From Bacillota bacterium (lineage in GTDB: Bacteria > Bacillota_E > Symbiobacteriia > Symbiobacteriales > Symbiobacteriaceae): DNA of 20,481 bases. Below, in pieces: positions 1-6,290 of the stretch. Below the pieces are notes generated by a model that had not been told where the DNA came from, did not search any database, and saw only the letters and a program-made list of their open reading frames with translations. The first letter of the stretch is position 1. Every line of letters begins with the position of its first letter. The stretch is from the NCBI GenBank assembly GCA_003242675.1, contig QGVE01000037.1:1-20481 (forward strand), read 5' to 3'. The translations under genes were made by a program, and so were the position numbers.

Positions 1-1
1 G

Positions 2-373
2 GAGGCGAAGGGCGTCGCGCTGGTGGCGGACCTGCCGGATGCGCTGCCGCCGGTGCGCGCCGACGGCGGGCGGATCCAGCAGGTGGTGTTCAACCTGCTG
101 GACAACGCCCTGCGCCACACCCCTGCGGGCGGCGAGGTCCGGGTGTCGGCAGTGGCGGGCGCGGACGGCGTGACGGTCTGGGTGCGCGACACGGGCGAGG
201 GCATCGCGCCGGACCTGCTTCCCCACGTGTTCGAGCGGTTCCGGGGCCGGCGCAAGGGCGGCCTGGGCCTGGCGGTGGTGCACTCCATCGTCCGGGCGCA
301 TGGGGGGGACGTCGGCGTCCAGTCCCGGCCGGGCGAGGGCGCCGCCTTCTGGTTCCGGCTGCCGCTCGCCTGA
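2..373 (+). CDS. Sensor histidine kinase, C-terminal ATPase part (5' truncated by window edge)
   Basis: The frame is open at the left edge and reads in from codon 2, so only the last ~123 residues are present. They form a complete HATPase_c region: an N box (NLLDNALRHTP), a G1 box (DTGEGIAP) followed by an F-box-like stretch (HVFERF), and a G2 box (GGLGLAVVHSIV), ending in the usual GEGAAFWFRLP strand. This domain binds ATP and phosphorylates a His in a DHp domain that must lie upstream, outside the window. Sensor input and partner response regulator cannot be seen. The internal GTG at 23 is not a credible start because homologous sequence (EAKGVAL, typical of the kinase family) continues upstream of it. 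The gene ends at TGA 371-373, just before a strong hairpin shared with the convergent lipoprotein gene. Confidence 0.92.
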   Translation, partial: EAKGVALVADLPDALPPVRADGGRIQQVVFNLLDNALRHTPAGGEVRVSAVAGADGVTVWVRDTGEGIAPDLLPHVFERFRGRRKGGLGLAVVHSIVRAHGGDVGVQSRPGEGAAFWFRLPLA

Positions 374-387
374 GGGAGGGGACGGCC

Positions 388-421
388 TCAAAGAAAAGGA
401 GCACCCGGTGCCGGGTGCTCC
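388..421 (-). terminator. Intrinsic terminator, probably bidirectional
   Basis: An 11-bp perfect stem (GGAGCACCCGG at 398-408 with CCGGGTGCTCC at 411-421) lies between the convergent kinase and PCYCGC genes. Read on the minus strand it is followed by TTTTCTTT (390-397), which makes it a good Rho-independent terminator for the lipoprotein gene. On the plus strand the downstream tract (GGTTATTTAT) is a weaker tail that may serve the kinase gene. Confidence 0.75.
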
Positions 422-428
422 GCGCGGG

Positions 429-938
429 TTATTTATCGGGCGGGGGCATCGGGGTGGGAGTGGGCTCCAGCCCCACCGCCTGGTAGGCTTGGTCGATCTC
501 CTGCCGGATGCGGGTGAGGGACTTCCCCTCCGCGAGACCTGCCATCACGTCACGCGTGATGTCCAGACAGATCTGTCAGCCGCGGGCGTGCGGGTCGAAC
601 GCGACCACAGCGCCGCTTTCGTCCCGCTGGAAGTAGCAGTCGAAGTTGCTGCCGTGGATCTCGCCGCAGCCGCAGTAGCACGGGATGTACTGCAGCGCCT
701 CCGGGTGATGCGCCGCGGCCACGTAGGTCTGCTGGATGGGTTTCGGGGCTGCCCGGTACCAGTCGGGCGCCTCGGGGAACCCGTCCGGCAGCGCCGCCTC
801 GTGGCCGGGCTCCGGGCCGTGGGCGTCCGGCTGGGTGGAGCAGCCTGCCGTCACGCCAGCCAGGGCGAGGAACAGCAGGGCGATGGCCGCCGGGGCGATG
901 GCTCTGTACCACGGCGAAGTCTTCTGCGTCCGCGTCAT
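429..938 (-). CDS. PCYCGC-motif lipoprotein, probable selenoprotein (in-frame UGA at codon 121)
   Basis: Start ATG at 936-938 follows GGGGGA. Residues 1-33 are a lipoprotein signal (basic start, hydrophobic core, VTAGC lipobox, Cys33). The PCYCGC motif is at 86-91 with another Cys at 101, as in the PCYCGC lipoprotein family of Gram-positive bacteria, whose function is unknown. The frame meets TGA at 576-578 (codon 121) but the same frame continues for 48 codons to TAA 429-431. The continuation reads QICLDITRD...EGKSLTRIRQEID...PTPTPMP, which is the normal C-terminus of this family. In relatives as I recall them this region reads H-x3-C-x2-C-L-[DE]-I; here it is H117-x3-UGA121-x2-C124-L-D-I, so the UGA replaces the first Cys of a CxxC pair. 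A SECIS-like hairpin follows. Read-through gives 169 residues, the family's normal size; stopping at UGA gives 120 and loses the redox pair. A nonsense mutation is the alternative. Neighbours do not suggest a partner. Confidence 0.8.
543..561 (-). promoter_or_regulatory. Candidate bacterial SECIS element
   Basis: On the mRNA strand a 7-bp perfect stem CAUCACG/CGUGAUG (561-555 with 549-543) closes a 5-nt loop CGUGA (554-550). The loop starts 22 nt after the in-frame UGA (576-578), and its second base is G. Known bacterial SECIS hairpins sit within the coding region roughly 16-37 nt downstream of UGA, with a small apical loop carrying a G in its first two positions, so spacing and loop both fit. 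The hairpin lies in codons for DITRDVM, so it is both coding and structural. It has not been tested against a covariance model. Confidence 0.6.
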
Positions 939-962
939 CGCGATCCCCCATTTGCAAGCTGC

Positions 963-992
963 CTTACACCCAGTTTCGCTCCTGAATGTGAA
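963..992 (-). promoter_or_regulatory. Putative sigma-A promoter of the PCYCGC gene
   Basis: On the minus strand TTCACA (992-987, 5 of 6 matches to TTGACA), an 18-nt spacer and TGTAAG (968-963, 4 of 6 to TATAAT) lie just upstream of the lipoprotein start at 938. The fit is reasonable for such G+C-rich DNA but rests on consensus matching only. Confidence 0.35.
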
Positions 993-993
993 G

Positions 994-1035
994 AAAGTGT
1001 GAAGAGCCGGGTCGGGGGCTTCCCTGACCCGGCTC
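994..1035 (-). terminator. Hairpin terminator downstream of the small minus-strand ORF
   Basis: A 10-bp perfect stem GAGCCGGGTC (1004-1013) with GACCCGGCTC (1026-1035) and a 12-nt loop. On the minus strand it is followed by a T-rich tract (TTCACACTTTCTT), and it sits 38 nt past the stop of the ORF ending at 1074. This supports minus-strand transcription arriving from beyond 1074. Confidence 0.6.
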
Positions 1036-1073
1036 CGATCTCATGGGGGTGGGGGTCTTGCGGCCCGCGGCGC

Positions 1074-1277
1074 TCAGTCCGCCGCTTCCGACAGGTCTTC
1101 CGCGCTCCCGGCGGGCTGTTCGGCGGTGGCTTCCAGCTCCAGCTCCGGCTCCGAGGCGAAGCCGATGCCGTGGACCGCTTCCGCCGTCACCAACTTGACT
1201 TCCCAGTTGGCCTCCATCGTCGAATAGGTCCACACGGCGACTGATCTTCCCTCCCGCGGGCGTCTCCATCCGCTCAT
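1074..1277 (-). CDS. Small acidic protein of unknown function
   Basis: I do not recognise this protein. From ATG at 1275-1277 it would be 67 residues. A GTG at 1233-1235 would give 53 residues and lies 13 nt after a GGAGGG, so the start is uncertain. The body reads plausibly as protein (WTYSTMEANWEVKLVTAEAV then HGIGF), with aromatic residues and little arginine, unlike the Arg-rich shadows around it. The last ~30 residues are acidic (ELELEATAEQPAG and SAEDLSEAAD) and have no Cys. The frame is open upstream to 1550, but that part has the look of noise. A hairpin terminator follows the stop, which is the best support that the locus is expressed. No signal peptide or membrane segment is visible. 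Confidence 0.45.
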   Translation of the reverse strand: MSGWRRPREGRSVAVWTYSTMEANWEVKLVTAEAVHGIGFASEPELELEATAEQPAGSAEDLSEAAD

Positions 1278-1467
1278 GCGCTTCTGGTCCAAGCATACCA
1301 GGACCCCCTGTTGCAATCGATCGATTTGCGGTGAAATGTCGGACTGGGCGTGCAGACCGCGCGGTGCGGCCGGGCCGCGCCCCCCGGTGTCAGTCATCCG
1401 GCTTTCCGCGCGGTTCGCCGCCGAAAATGTGCCGTTCACCAGGTCTGGCAGGAAACGGCGCGGCCGC

Positions 1468-1496
1468 TTTACTTTTTGAGGTAGGTAAGGTATGTT
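1468..1496 (+). promoter_or_regulatory. Putative promoter of the actin-like gene
   Basis: TTTACT (1468-1473), a 17-nt spacer and TATGTT (1491-1496) form a plausible sigma-A promoter with 4 of 6 matches in each box and ideal spacing. It lies in an AT-rich patch that stands out from its surroundings, about 84 nt before the ATG at 1580. Apart from this, I see no gene or strong structure in 1278-1579. Confidence 0.4.
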
Positions 1497-1579
1497 TAGT
1501 GGTAGCAATTTTCCAATCTTGGATGGCTCTGAAGTGTCACCGGCCCGCACCGGACGGACAGCTCTAAGGGGGGCAAATC

Positions 1580-2488
1580 ATGGAACGACTGATCGGCGTA
1601 GATCTTGGTTACGGCTTCGTCAAGGCCACGGACGGTCGGGAAGGGTTCGTGTTCCCGAGCGTCGTGGGCGACGGCAGTCCGCACCAGCCCCTGCGGCTCG
1701 CATCCCAGGAGGTCGATCCCACGGACAACCTGCGCGTGCAGATCGGCGACAGGGTCTACCACGTGGGAACCCTGGCCGTGCGCCATTCTCGCATGGCTTA
1801 CCGGTCCCTGTCCGTGACGCGCGACGAGGGCAACGACCTGCTCGTCCTGTTCCTCACGGCCCTCAGCCTGTTCGCGAAGGAAGCCAACACCACGTTCTCG
1901 GTCGTCACCGGGCTGCCCCCGGGCCGCATGCACCTGGCCGACCAATTCGTCCGCAGCGTGAGGGGCGACCACCGGGTCGTCCGGTTCCGCTCCGCCAACC
2001 CCGAGGAGCTCTTCCTGCGCGTCGACCGGGTGACCGTGGTTCCGCAGCCGCTCGGCACCTACTGGTCCCAGGTGCTGGATTCCAGGGGCCAGCTGCTCCA
2101 GCAGCACCCCGCGGCCGAGGCCCGGGTCGGCATCATCGACATCGGCTTCCGCACCACCGACCTCGTCACGGTGGAGGGCGGCGAGTATGTGCCGGAGCTC
2201 GCGCGGGACCCTGGAGGTGCGGGGGTGCATCCGCGGCGCGGTCACGCACGAGGGAAGGCTGATCGTCGCCCCGGGAGGCGTCTGTTCCGGGCCGGTGCGA
2301 TCCGACGACATCTACCTGCAGGGGGAGATCCACGGCGACGTGACGGTGACCGGCACGCTGCGGATCGGAAACGGCGGGCAGCTGTTCGGCGACGCCGACT
2401 GCCGCCGGCTGGTCATCGATCCCGGCGGGCGCTTCGTGGGCATCAACCGCTCCGATTCGGCGGGAAGGCCGCACGGACCGGCTGCTGA
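1580..2488 (+). pseudogene. Actin-like ParM/StbA-family protein, 3' third lost and fused out of frame to bactofilin
   Basis: ATG 1580 follows AAGGGGGG with good spacing. Residues 1-208 are a well-preserved actin-like (ParM/Alp) protein: phosphate-1 loop GVDLGYGFVKA near 5-15, the family stretch VTGLPPGRMHLADQF near 110-125, QPLGTYWSQVLD near 155-166, and phosphate-2 loop IDIGFRTTDL near 185-195. Such proteins form ATP-driven filaments, used in plasmid segregation or other cytoskeletal roles. Homology stops abruptly after GGEYVPELA (about 2203). Family members carry ~100 further residues, including the adenosine-binding region and the C-terminal helices. Here the frame runs on to 2488 as an arginine- and proline-rich tail that is clearly the wrong frame of the bactofilin gene. 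The product is therefore unlikely to be a working actin. The break looks like a deletion between two cytoskeletal genes. An assembly error is possible. Confidence 0.75.
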
Positions 2489-2792
2489 GCCCCTACCTGA
2501 AGCCTCGGTGCAGCAGGGGCGCGAAGCTCCGGGGGCGCAGGCCTCCGCCGCTCTGCCTGCTGCCGGGTCGGCCGCGACGGCCGCGGTGGGTTCGCAGGAC
2601 GCCCACGCGCCTGCCCGGGAGCCCGCTCCCGTTGCGGCAGCCGCTCCCGCTGCACAGCCCGCTCAACCACCCGCCCGGGAGCCTGCAGCGGAGCCCGGCC
2701 AGGGACCCGCGCCGGAGAACGCCATCGTCTTCCGCGGGTACATGCTGTCCCGGCGGAGGCCGGCTGGCGGGGCGCCGGAGAGGGCAGAGTGA
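2187..2792 (+). CDS. Bactofilin-like polymer-forming protein, N-terminus clipped
   Basis: Residues ~9-90 are a bactofilin beta-helix with short Gly-punctuated strands: LEVRGCIRGAV, GRLIVAPGGVCSGPV, IYLQGEIHGDVTVTG, LRIGNGGQLFGDA, then RLVIDPGGRFVG. Bactofilins polymerise without nucleotide and act in cell shape or as scaffolds. The rest (~95-200) is an Ala/Pro/Glu-rich, probably disordered tail ending in AIVFRGYMLSRRRPAGG. The usual first strand of the domain (a TVIGPG-like segment) is missing. The domain begins directly where the actin-like homology ends, one frame over. ATG 2187 lies inside the actin-like frame, but a GGAGGG eight bases before it gives a good ribosome site, so the protein could still be made. 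Dropping one C from the CCC at about 2211-2213 would join both frames into one actin-bactofilin fusion. A good terminator follows. Confidence 0.72.
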   Translation: MCRSSRGTLEVRGCIRGAVTHEGRLIVAPGGVCSGPVRSDDIYLQGEIHGDVTVTGTLRIGNGGQLFGDADCRRLVIDPGGRFVGINRSDSAGRPHGPAAEPLPEASVQQGREAPGAQASAALPAAGSAATAAVGSQDAHAPAREPAPVAAAAPAAQPAQPPAREPAAEPGQGPAPENAIVFRGYMLSRRRPAGGAPERAE

Positions 2793-2795
2793 CCG

Positions 2796-2840
2796 CATCC
2801 CCCTGCCTGCAGCTGGCAGGGGGATGATCCTTCGTTTTCC
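2796..2840 (+). terminator. Intrinsic terminator after the bactofilin gene
   Basis: The stem CATCCCCCTGCC (2796-2807) pairs perfectly with GGCAGGGGGATG (2815-2826) around a 7-nt loop and is followed by a T-rich tract (TTCGTTTT). It starts 4 nt after the bactofilin stop. Confidence 0.82.
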
Positions 2841-2929
2841 GCCGGCGCGCCGCGGCGTATCGCGCGCACCTGGCGGGGGCGTCTAAAACTACGATCATAC
2901 GTCCATTTGCCACTGTGGAGGCAGGTCGC

Positions 2930-3289
2930 ATGGAGCCGATCGATCGCGAGGTCGTGCAGCAGCGGCTGCAGTCCTTTGTTGACAAGGACGTCTATATCCA
3001 CCTGGAGACGACCAACGGCGCCTACGCCGGGGAGTCGGCCGGCGGGAACGGGATGGCGGTCTGCGCCTTCATCCGCAACGCCCGGGTGCGGTTCAGCCGC
3101 GCCCTCATCACGGGCAACGGCCCGTACCGGGTGGGGCTGCAGCTGCAGCCCGGCCAGGGCTGGGCCTACGCCGAGGGGCTGACGGACTACGAGGTGGACG
3201 AGCAGGGGCGGCTGCTGCTGGCCGGCCACGACGCCAACGGCTGTCTGGCCATCGCCCTGGAGCTCAGCCACACGCCGTTTCCCATGTAG
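2930..3289 (+). CDS. yojF: YojF family protein (DUF1806)
   Basis: A 119-residue soluble protein resembling YojF (DUF1806), recognisable from the opening PIDREVVQQRLQSFVDKDVYIHLETTNGAY and the stretch AFIRNARVRFSRALITGNGPYRVGLQL. The start chosen is ATG 2930, which has GGAGG eight bases upstream; the in-frame GTG at 2915 would place the ribosome site inside the gene. The role of YojF is not established, but in bacilli it lies directly upstream of yojG/bshB2, as here. The stop codon TAG (3287-3289) forms part of the ribosome site (TAGGAGG) of the next gene, so the two are very probably cotranscribed and translationally coupled. It may assist or modulate the deacetylase; that is inference from gene pairing only. 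Confidence 0.85.
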   Translation: MEPIDREVVQQRLQSFVDKDVYIHLETTNGAYAGESAGGNGMAVCAFIRNARVRFSRALITGNGPYRVGLQLQPGQGWAYAEGLTDYEVDEQGRLLLAGHDANGCLAIALELSHTPFPM

Positions 3290-3302
3290 GAGGTCACGGG
3301 CC

Positions 3303-3962
3303 GTGAAGGAGCATCTGCTGGTCATCATGCCGCACCCCGACGATGAGACCTTCGCGACGGGCGGCACCATCGCCCTGTACGCCCAGCGGGGCGTGCCCGT
3401 CACGTACGTGTGCGGCACCCGGGGCGAGATGGGCCGGCGCATGGGCCGGCCGCCGTTTGCCACGCGCGAGAGCCTGCCCGAGCTGCGGGAGAAGGAGCTG
3501 CGGGAGGCGTGCCGCATCCTCGGCATCACGGACCTGCGGTTCCTCGGGCTCTGGGACAAGACGGTGGAGTTCGAGGACCCCGACGTCCTGGCGGCGCGGC
3601 TCATGGCCATCATCGCGGAGATCCGGCCATCGCTGATCATCACGTACCATCCCGAGTACAGCGTGCACCCCGACCACATGGCTCTGGGCCGGGCGACGAT
3701 CCGCGCGGTGGCCCAGCTGCCCCCCGACGAGCGCCCGCCGGTGTACACCCGGGCCTTCGGCAAGGCGTCGAAGGTGCTCGGCGAGCCGGACGTGGTGGTG
3801 GACGTGCGGCCCGTCTGGGACATCAAGCTGGCCGCCATCCGGGCGCACCGCTCGCAGAGCGAGCTCATGCTGGCGGAGAACGACCCGGAGGCGCAGGAGC
3901 GGCTGCGCAGGCACCGGGAGACCGAAACCTATTACGTGTGGAAGTTTGACGACGAAAAGTAA
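3303..3962 (+). CDS. bshB2: Bacillithiol biosynthesis deacetylase BshB2 (PIG-L/LmbE family)
   Basis: A 219-residue zinc-dependent deacetylase of the LmbE/PIG-L fold. The metal and catalytic motif PHPDDE is at residues 10-15 (His11, Asp13, Asp14) and the second metal site HPDH at 122-125. GTRGEMGRRMG and FLGLWDKTVEF match the BshB2 branch. BshB enzymes remove the acetyl group from N-acetylglucosaminyl-malate to give GlcN-malate, the second step of bacillithiol synthesis in the cytoplasm; family members can also deacetylate related substrates. GTG 3303 is preceded by AGGAGG about 9 nt away. The yojF neighbour strongly supports this assignment over a general PIG-L enzyme. BshA and BshC are not in this window, so the complete pathway is not shown here. 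Confidence 0.88.
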   Translation: MKEHLLVIMPHPDDETFATGGTIALYAQRGVPVTYVCGTRGEMGRRMGRPPFATRESLPELREKELREACRILGITDLRFLGLWDKTVEFEDPDVLAARLMAIIAEIRPSLIITYHPEYSVHPDHMALGRATIRAVAQLPPDERPPVYTRAFGKASKVLGEPDVVVDVRPVWDIKLAAIRAHRSQSELMLAENDPEAQERLRRHRETETYYVWKFDDEK

Positions 3963-3978
3963 TTCGCTGCGTAACCCT

Positions 3979-4007
3979 GCGGCCCCCGGCTCTCTGCCGG
4001 GGGCCGC
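3979..4007 (+). terminator. Strong GC hairpin after bshB2
   Basis: A 12-bp perfect stem GCGGCCCCCGGC (3979-3990) with GCCGGGGGCCGC (3996-4007) and loop TCTCT, 17 nt past the bshB2 stop. The downstream tail has few T residues, so termination may be Rho-assisted or partial. The remaining gap to 4107 holds an AT-rich patch (AATATTATATGC near 4070) that may contain the promoter of the next gene, but I cannot assign its boxes with confidence. Confidence 0.6.
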
Positions 4008-4107
4008 ACGCCATGTGCCCCTTGCAAGCGCGCCGTTTCACAAAGAGGGAATTCCGCCCTTTCCCCGAATATTATATGCAAACGACGGCTGAGAGGGGTG
4101 GCTCAGC

Positions 4108-5922
4108 ATGGCGCTGATGGGCTATGCCAACCGCATCGCGCGCATCGACCTGACGACCGGGCAAATCACGTACGAGGGAATCGACCCGGAGGTGGCGCGC
4201 AAGTACATCGGCGGCCGGGGGCTCGGGGTCAAGTACGTGTTCGACAACGGTCCGCACGTCGACCCCCTGGGGCCGGAGAACCTGCTCTGCTTCATGAACG
4301 GCCCGCTGACGGGCAGCGCGATCAACATGTCCGGCCGGCTGGCGGTCTGCACGAAGTCGCCCCTCACGGGCGGCGTCACCGACTCGCACATGGGCGGGTG
4401 GTCCGCGGCCCGGCTGCGCTGGGCCGGGTTTGACGGGCTGCTCTTCCGCGGCGCCTCCCCCACGCCGGTCTACGCCATCTGCGAGGGGGGGACGGTGCGG
4501 CTGGCCGACGCCTCGGACCTGTGGGGCAAGGGCGTCCGGGAGACGGTGCGCATCCTGCAGGAGCGGCACGGCGGGAAGAACGTCTCGGTCATGGCGATCG
4601 GTCCGGCCGGCGAGAACCTGGTGCGCTACGCCGCCATCTTGAACGAGAACGACCGCGCGGCCGGCCGGGGCGGCACCGGCGCCGTGATGGGCTCCAAGAA
4701 GCTGAAGGCCGTGGTGGCCATCGGCGACATCAAGGACCAGTGGAAGCCCGCGGCCGACCGCAAGGAGGTCTTCGAGGAGGCCCGGAAGGCCGGTCTGAAG
4801 GCGATCATGGAGGGCGCACTCACCGCCCCGCGCAAGGGCGGCCTGTCGCTCTACGGCACCAACGTGCTGATGAACATCATCAACGAGGTCGGCGCCCTGC
4901 CCGCCTTCAACGGCAAGGCGACGTTCCACCCCGAGGCGGAGGCCATTTCGGGGGAGACGATCCGGGAGCACTACCTGGTGGAGGAGCCCACCTGCCACGC
5001 CTGCCCCGTGGCGTGCAAGAAGCTGGTGGAGATCAAGGAGGGCCCGTACGCAGGGGTCCGCACGGAATCGTTCGAGTACGAGACCGCCTGGGCCCTGGGC
5101 GTCAACTGCGGCCTGACCGACCCCGGGGCCATCGCGAAGCTCCTGGACCTGTGCAACGACTTCGGCATGGACACCATTGAGCTGGGCAACGTGCTCTCCA
5201 CGACGATGGAGGCCACCGAGCTCGGGCTGGTGAAGGACGGCATCGCCTGGGGCGACGCGGAGCGGATGATCGAGGTGACCACCCTCATCGCCCACGCGGA
5301 GGGTGAGCTGGGCAAGACCCTGGGCCTCGGCGCCTACGGCGCGGCGAAGGCCTTCGGCCGCCCGGACCTGGCCAACTCGGTGAAGGGGCAGGCGATCCCG
5401 GCCTACGACCCGCGGGGCATCAAGGGAATCGGGCTGGGCTACGCGACCTCCAACCGCGGCGCCTGCCACCTGCGCGGGTACACGGTCGCGTCGGAGATCG
5501 CGGGGATCCCGGAGCAGACGGACCGGCTGTCGCCGGTGGGCAAGGGCGCGCTGCTGAAGACCTTCCAGGACCTGCACGCCTTCTCCGACTCCCTGGACCT
5601 CTGCAAGTTCTCGGCCTTCTCCATGGGCGCTGCGGAGTACGCGCAGGCCTACAGCGCGGTCACCGGCATTCCGTTCACGGCGGAGGATGTGATGCGCACC
5701 GGCGAGCGCATCTACAACCTCGAGCGCTACTACAACAACCTGGCCGGGCTCGGGGAAGGCAGCGACTACCTGCCGAAGCGCTTCCTCACCGAGCCGGCCA
5801 CCGGGGGCAGCGCCGGCCAGGTGTCGGAGCTGGACGTGATGCTCCAGGAGTATTACGCGGTGCGCGGCTGGAAGAACGGCGTCGTGCCGCCCGAGAAGCT
5901 CCGGGAACTGGAGATCGTCTGA
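4108..5922 (+). CDS. Aldehyde:ferredoxin oxidoreductase family tungsten/molybdenum enzyme
   Basis: A 604-residue protein matching the AOR family in full length. The N-terminal domain has the family signatures YIGGRGLGVKY, GPLTGSAINMSGR, TDSHMGGWSAARLRWAGFDG and AAGRGGTGAVMGSKKLKAV. The [4Fe-4S] ligands are C296-x2-C299-x3-C303 (CHACPVAC), with the fourth Cys at 499 in DSLDLCKF. Family members bind a bis-pterin tungsten (sometimes molybdenum) cofactor and oxidise aldehydes to acids with ferredoxin as acceptor, in the cytoplasm. Substrate cannot be fixed from sequence; other family members reduce other compounds, and some act on benzoyl-CoA. Start ATG 4108 follows GAGAGGGG. A MoaD/ThiS-like gene begins 3 nt after the stop, a common pairing that fits the need for molybdopterin. 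No ferredoxin gene is adjacent. Confidence 0.93.
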   Translation: MALMGYANRIARIDLTTGQITYEGIDPEVARKYIGGRGLGVKYVFDNGPHVDPLGPENLLCFMNGPLTGSAINMSGRLAVCTKSPLTGGVTDSHMGGWSAARLRWAGFDGLLFRGASPTPVYAICEGGTVRLADASDLWGKGVRETVRILQERHGGKNVSVMAIGPAGENLVRYAAILNENDRAAGRGGTGAVMGSKKLKAVVAIGDIKDQWKPAADRKEVFEEARKAGLKAIMEGALTAPRKGGLSLYGTNVLMNIINEVGALPAFNGKATFHPEAEAISGETIREHYLVEEPTCHACPVACKKLVEIKEGPYAGVRTESFEYETAWALGVNCGLTDPGAIAKLLDLCNDFGMDTIELGNVLSTTMEATELGLVKDGIAWGDAERMIEVTTLIAHAEGELGKTLGLGAYGAAKAFGRPDLANSVKGQAIPAYDPRGIKGIGLGYATSNRGACHLRGYTVASEIAGIPEQTDRLSPVGKGALLKTFQDLHAFSDSLDLCKFSAFSMGAAEYAQAYSAVTGIPFTAEDVMRTGERIYNLERYYNNLAGLGEGSDYLPKRFLTEPATGGSAGQVSELDVMLQEYYAVRGWKNGVVPPEKLRELEIV

Positions 5923-5925
5923 GCC

Positions 5926-6228
5926 GTGCAGGTTCGCCTCTACGCCACGCTGCGCGCCCTCGCCGGCGCCGCGCGGGTGGAGGTCCCCGCGGAGCCCGGG
6001 GAGCCCGTCGGCGAGGTGCTGCGCCGGCTGGTGGCGCAGTGCCCCGCCCTCGGGGACCAGATCCTCACGCCCGATGGTGCCGAGCTGCTCCCGCACGTGC
6101 AGGTCTTCATCGCCGGCCGTTCGATTCGCGATCTGCAAGGCATGGCCACACCCGTGCCACCCGGTGTTGACCTGGCGGTCTTTCCGCCGGTGGCAGGCGG
6201 GTGTGGCCTGCTTCATCTGTTGTGGTAA
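5926..6228 (+). CDS. MoaD/ThiS-family sulfur carrier with C-terminal extension
   Basis: A 100-residue beta-grasp protein: MQVRLYATLRALAGAARVEV at the start, PGEPVGEVLRRLVAQCPAL in the middle, then VFIAGRSIRDLQGMATPV and VDLAVFPPVAGG. Members of this family are adenylated and thiocarboxylated at a terminal Gly-Gly and donate sulfur, MoaD for molybdopterin. Start GTG 5926 is 3 nt after the AOR stop, so the two genes form an operon and this protein probably serves the pterin cofactor of that enzyme. The odd point is that Gly91-Gly92 is not the end: the frame continues CGLLHLLW before TAA. Activation would need removal of these eight residues, as known for QbsE-type carriers trimmed by a JAMM protease; otherwise the protein is not a normal carrier. 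Confidence 0.85.
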   Translation: MQVRLYATLRALAGAARVEVPAEPGEPVGEVLRRLVAQCPALGDQILTPDGAELLPHVQVFIAGRSIRDLQGMATPVPPGVDLAVFPPVAGGCGLLHLLW

Positions 6229-6234
6229 CGAGGT

Positions 6235-6265
6235 GCGACCGCTGCGCGTACGGCGCAGCGGTCGC
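6235..6265 (+). terminator. Bidirectional terminator hairpin between convergent genes
   Basis: A 13-bp perfect stem GCGACCGCTGCGC (6235-6247) with GCGCAGCGGTCGC (6253-6265) and a 5-nt loop, placed between the sulfur-carrier stop (6228) and the stop of the convergent B3/B4 gene (6291). Poly-T tails are poor on both sides, so the call rests on stem strength and position. Confidence 0.65.
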
Positions 6266-6290
6266 ATAATCCTGTGCGTGGCGGCGGAGC

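Noticed and set aside
371..421. Kinase stop TGA followed by a hairpin, considered as a second selenocysteine site
   Set aside because: The protein already ends at the normal end of the HATPase domain, downstream codons show no conservation, and the hairpin is explained as a terminator.
566..577. Palindrome GACAGATCTGTC overlapping the in-frame TGA, considered as SECIS or an operator
   Set aside because: As RNA it has no loop and starts inside the UGA, so it does not fit SECIS geometry; as an operator it would lie deep inside the gene. The hairpin at 543-561 fits better.
300..1244. Plus-strand open frame of 314 codons over the PCYCGC gene
   Set aside because: It overlaps the kinase end, a terminator and the lipoprotein gene, and has no recognisable protein character.
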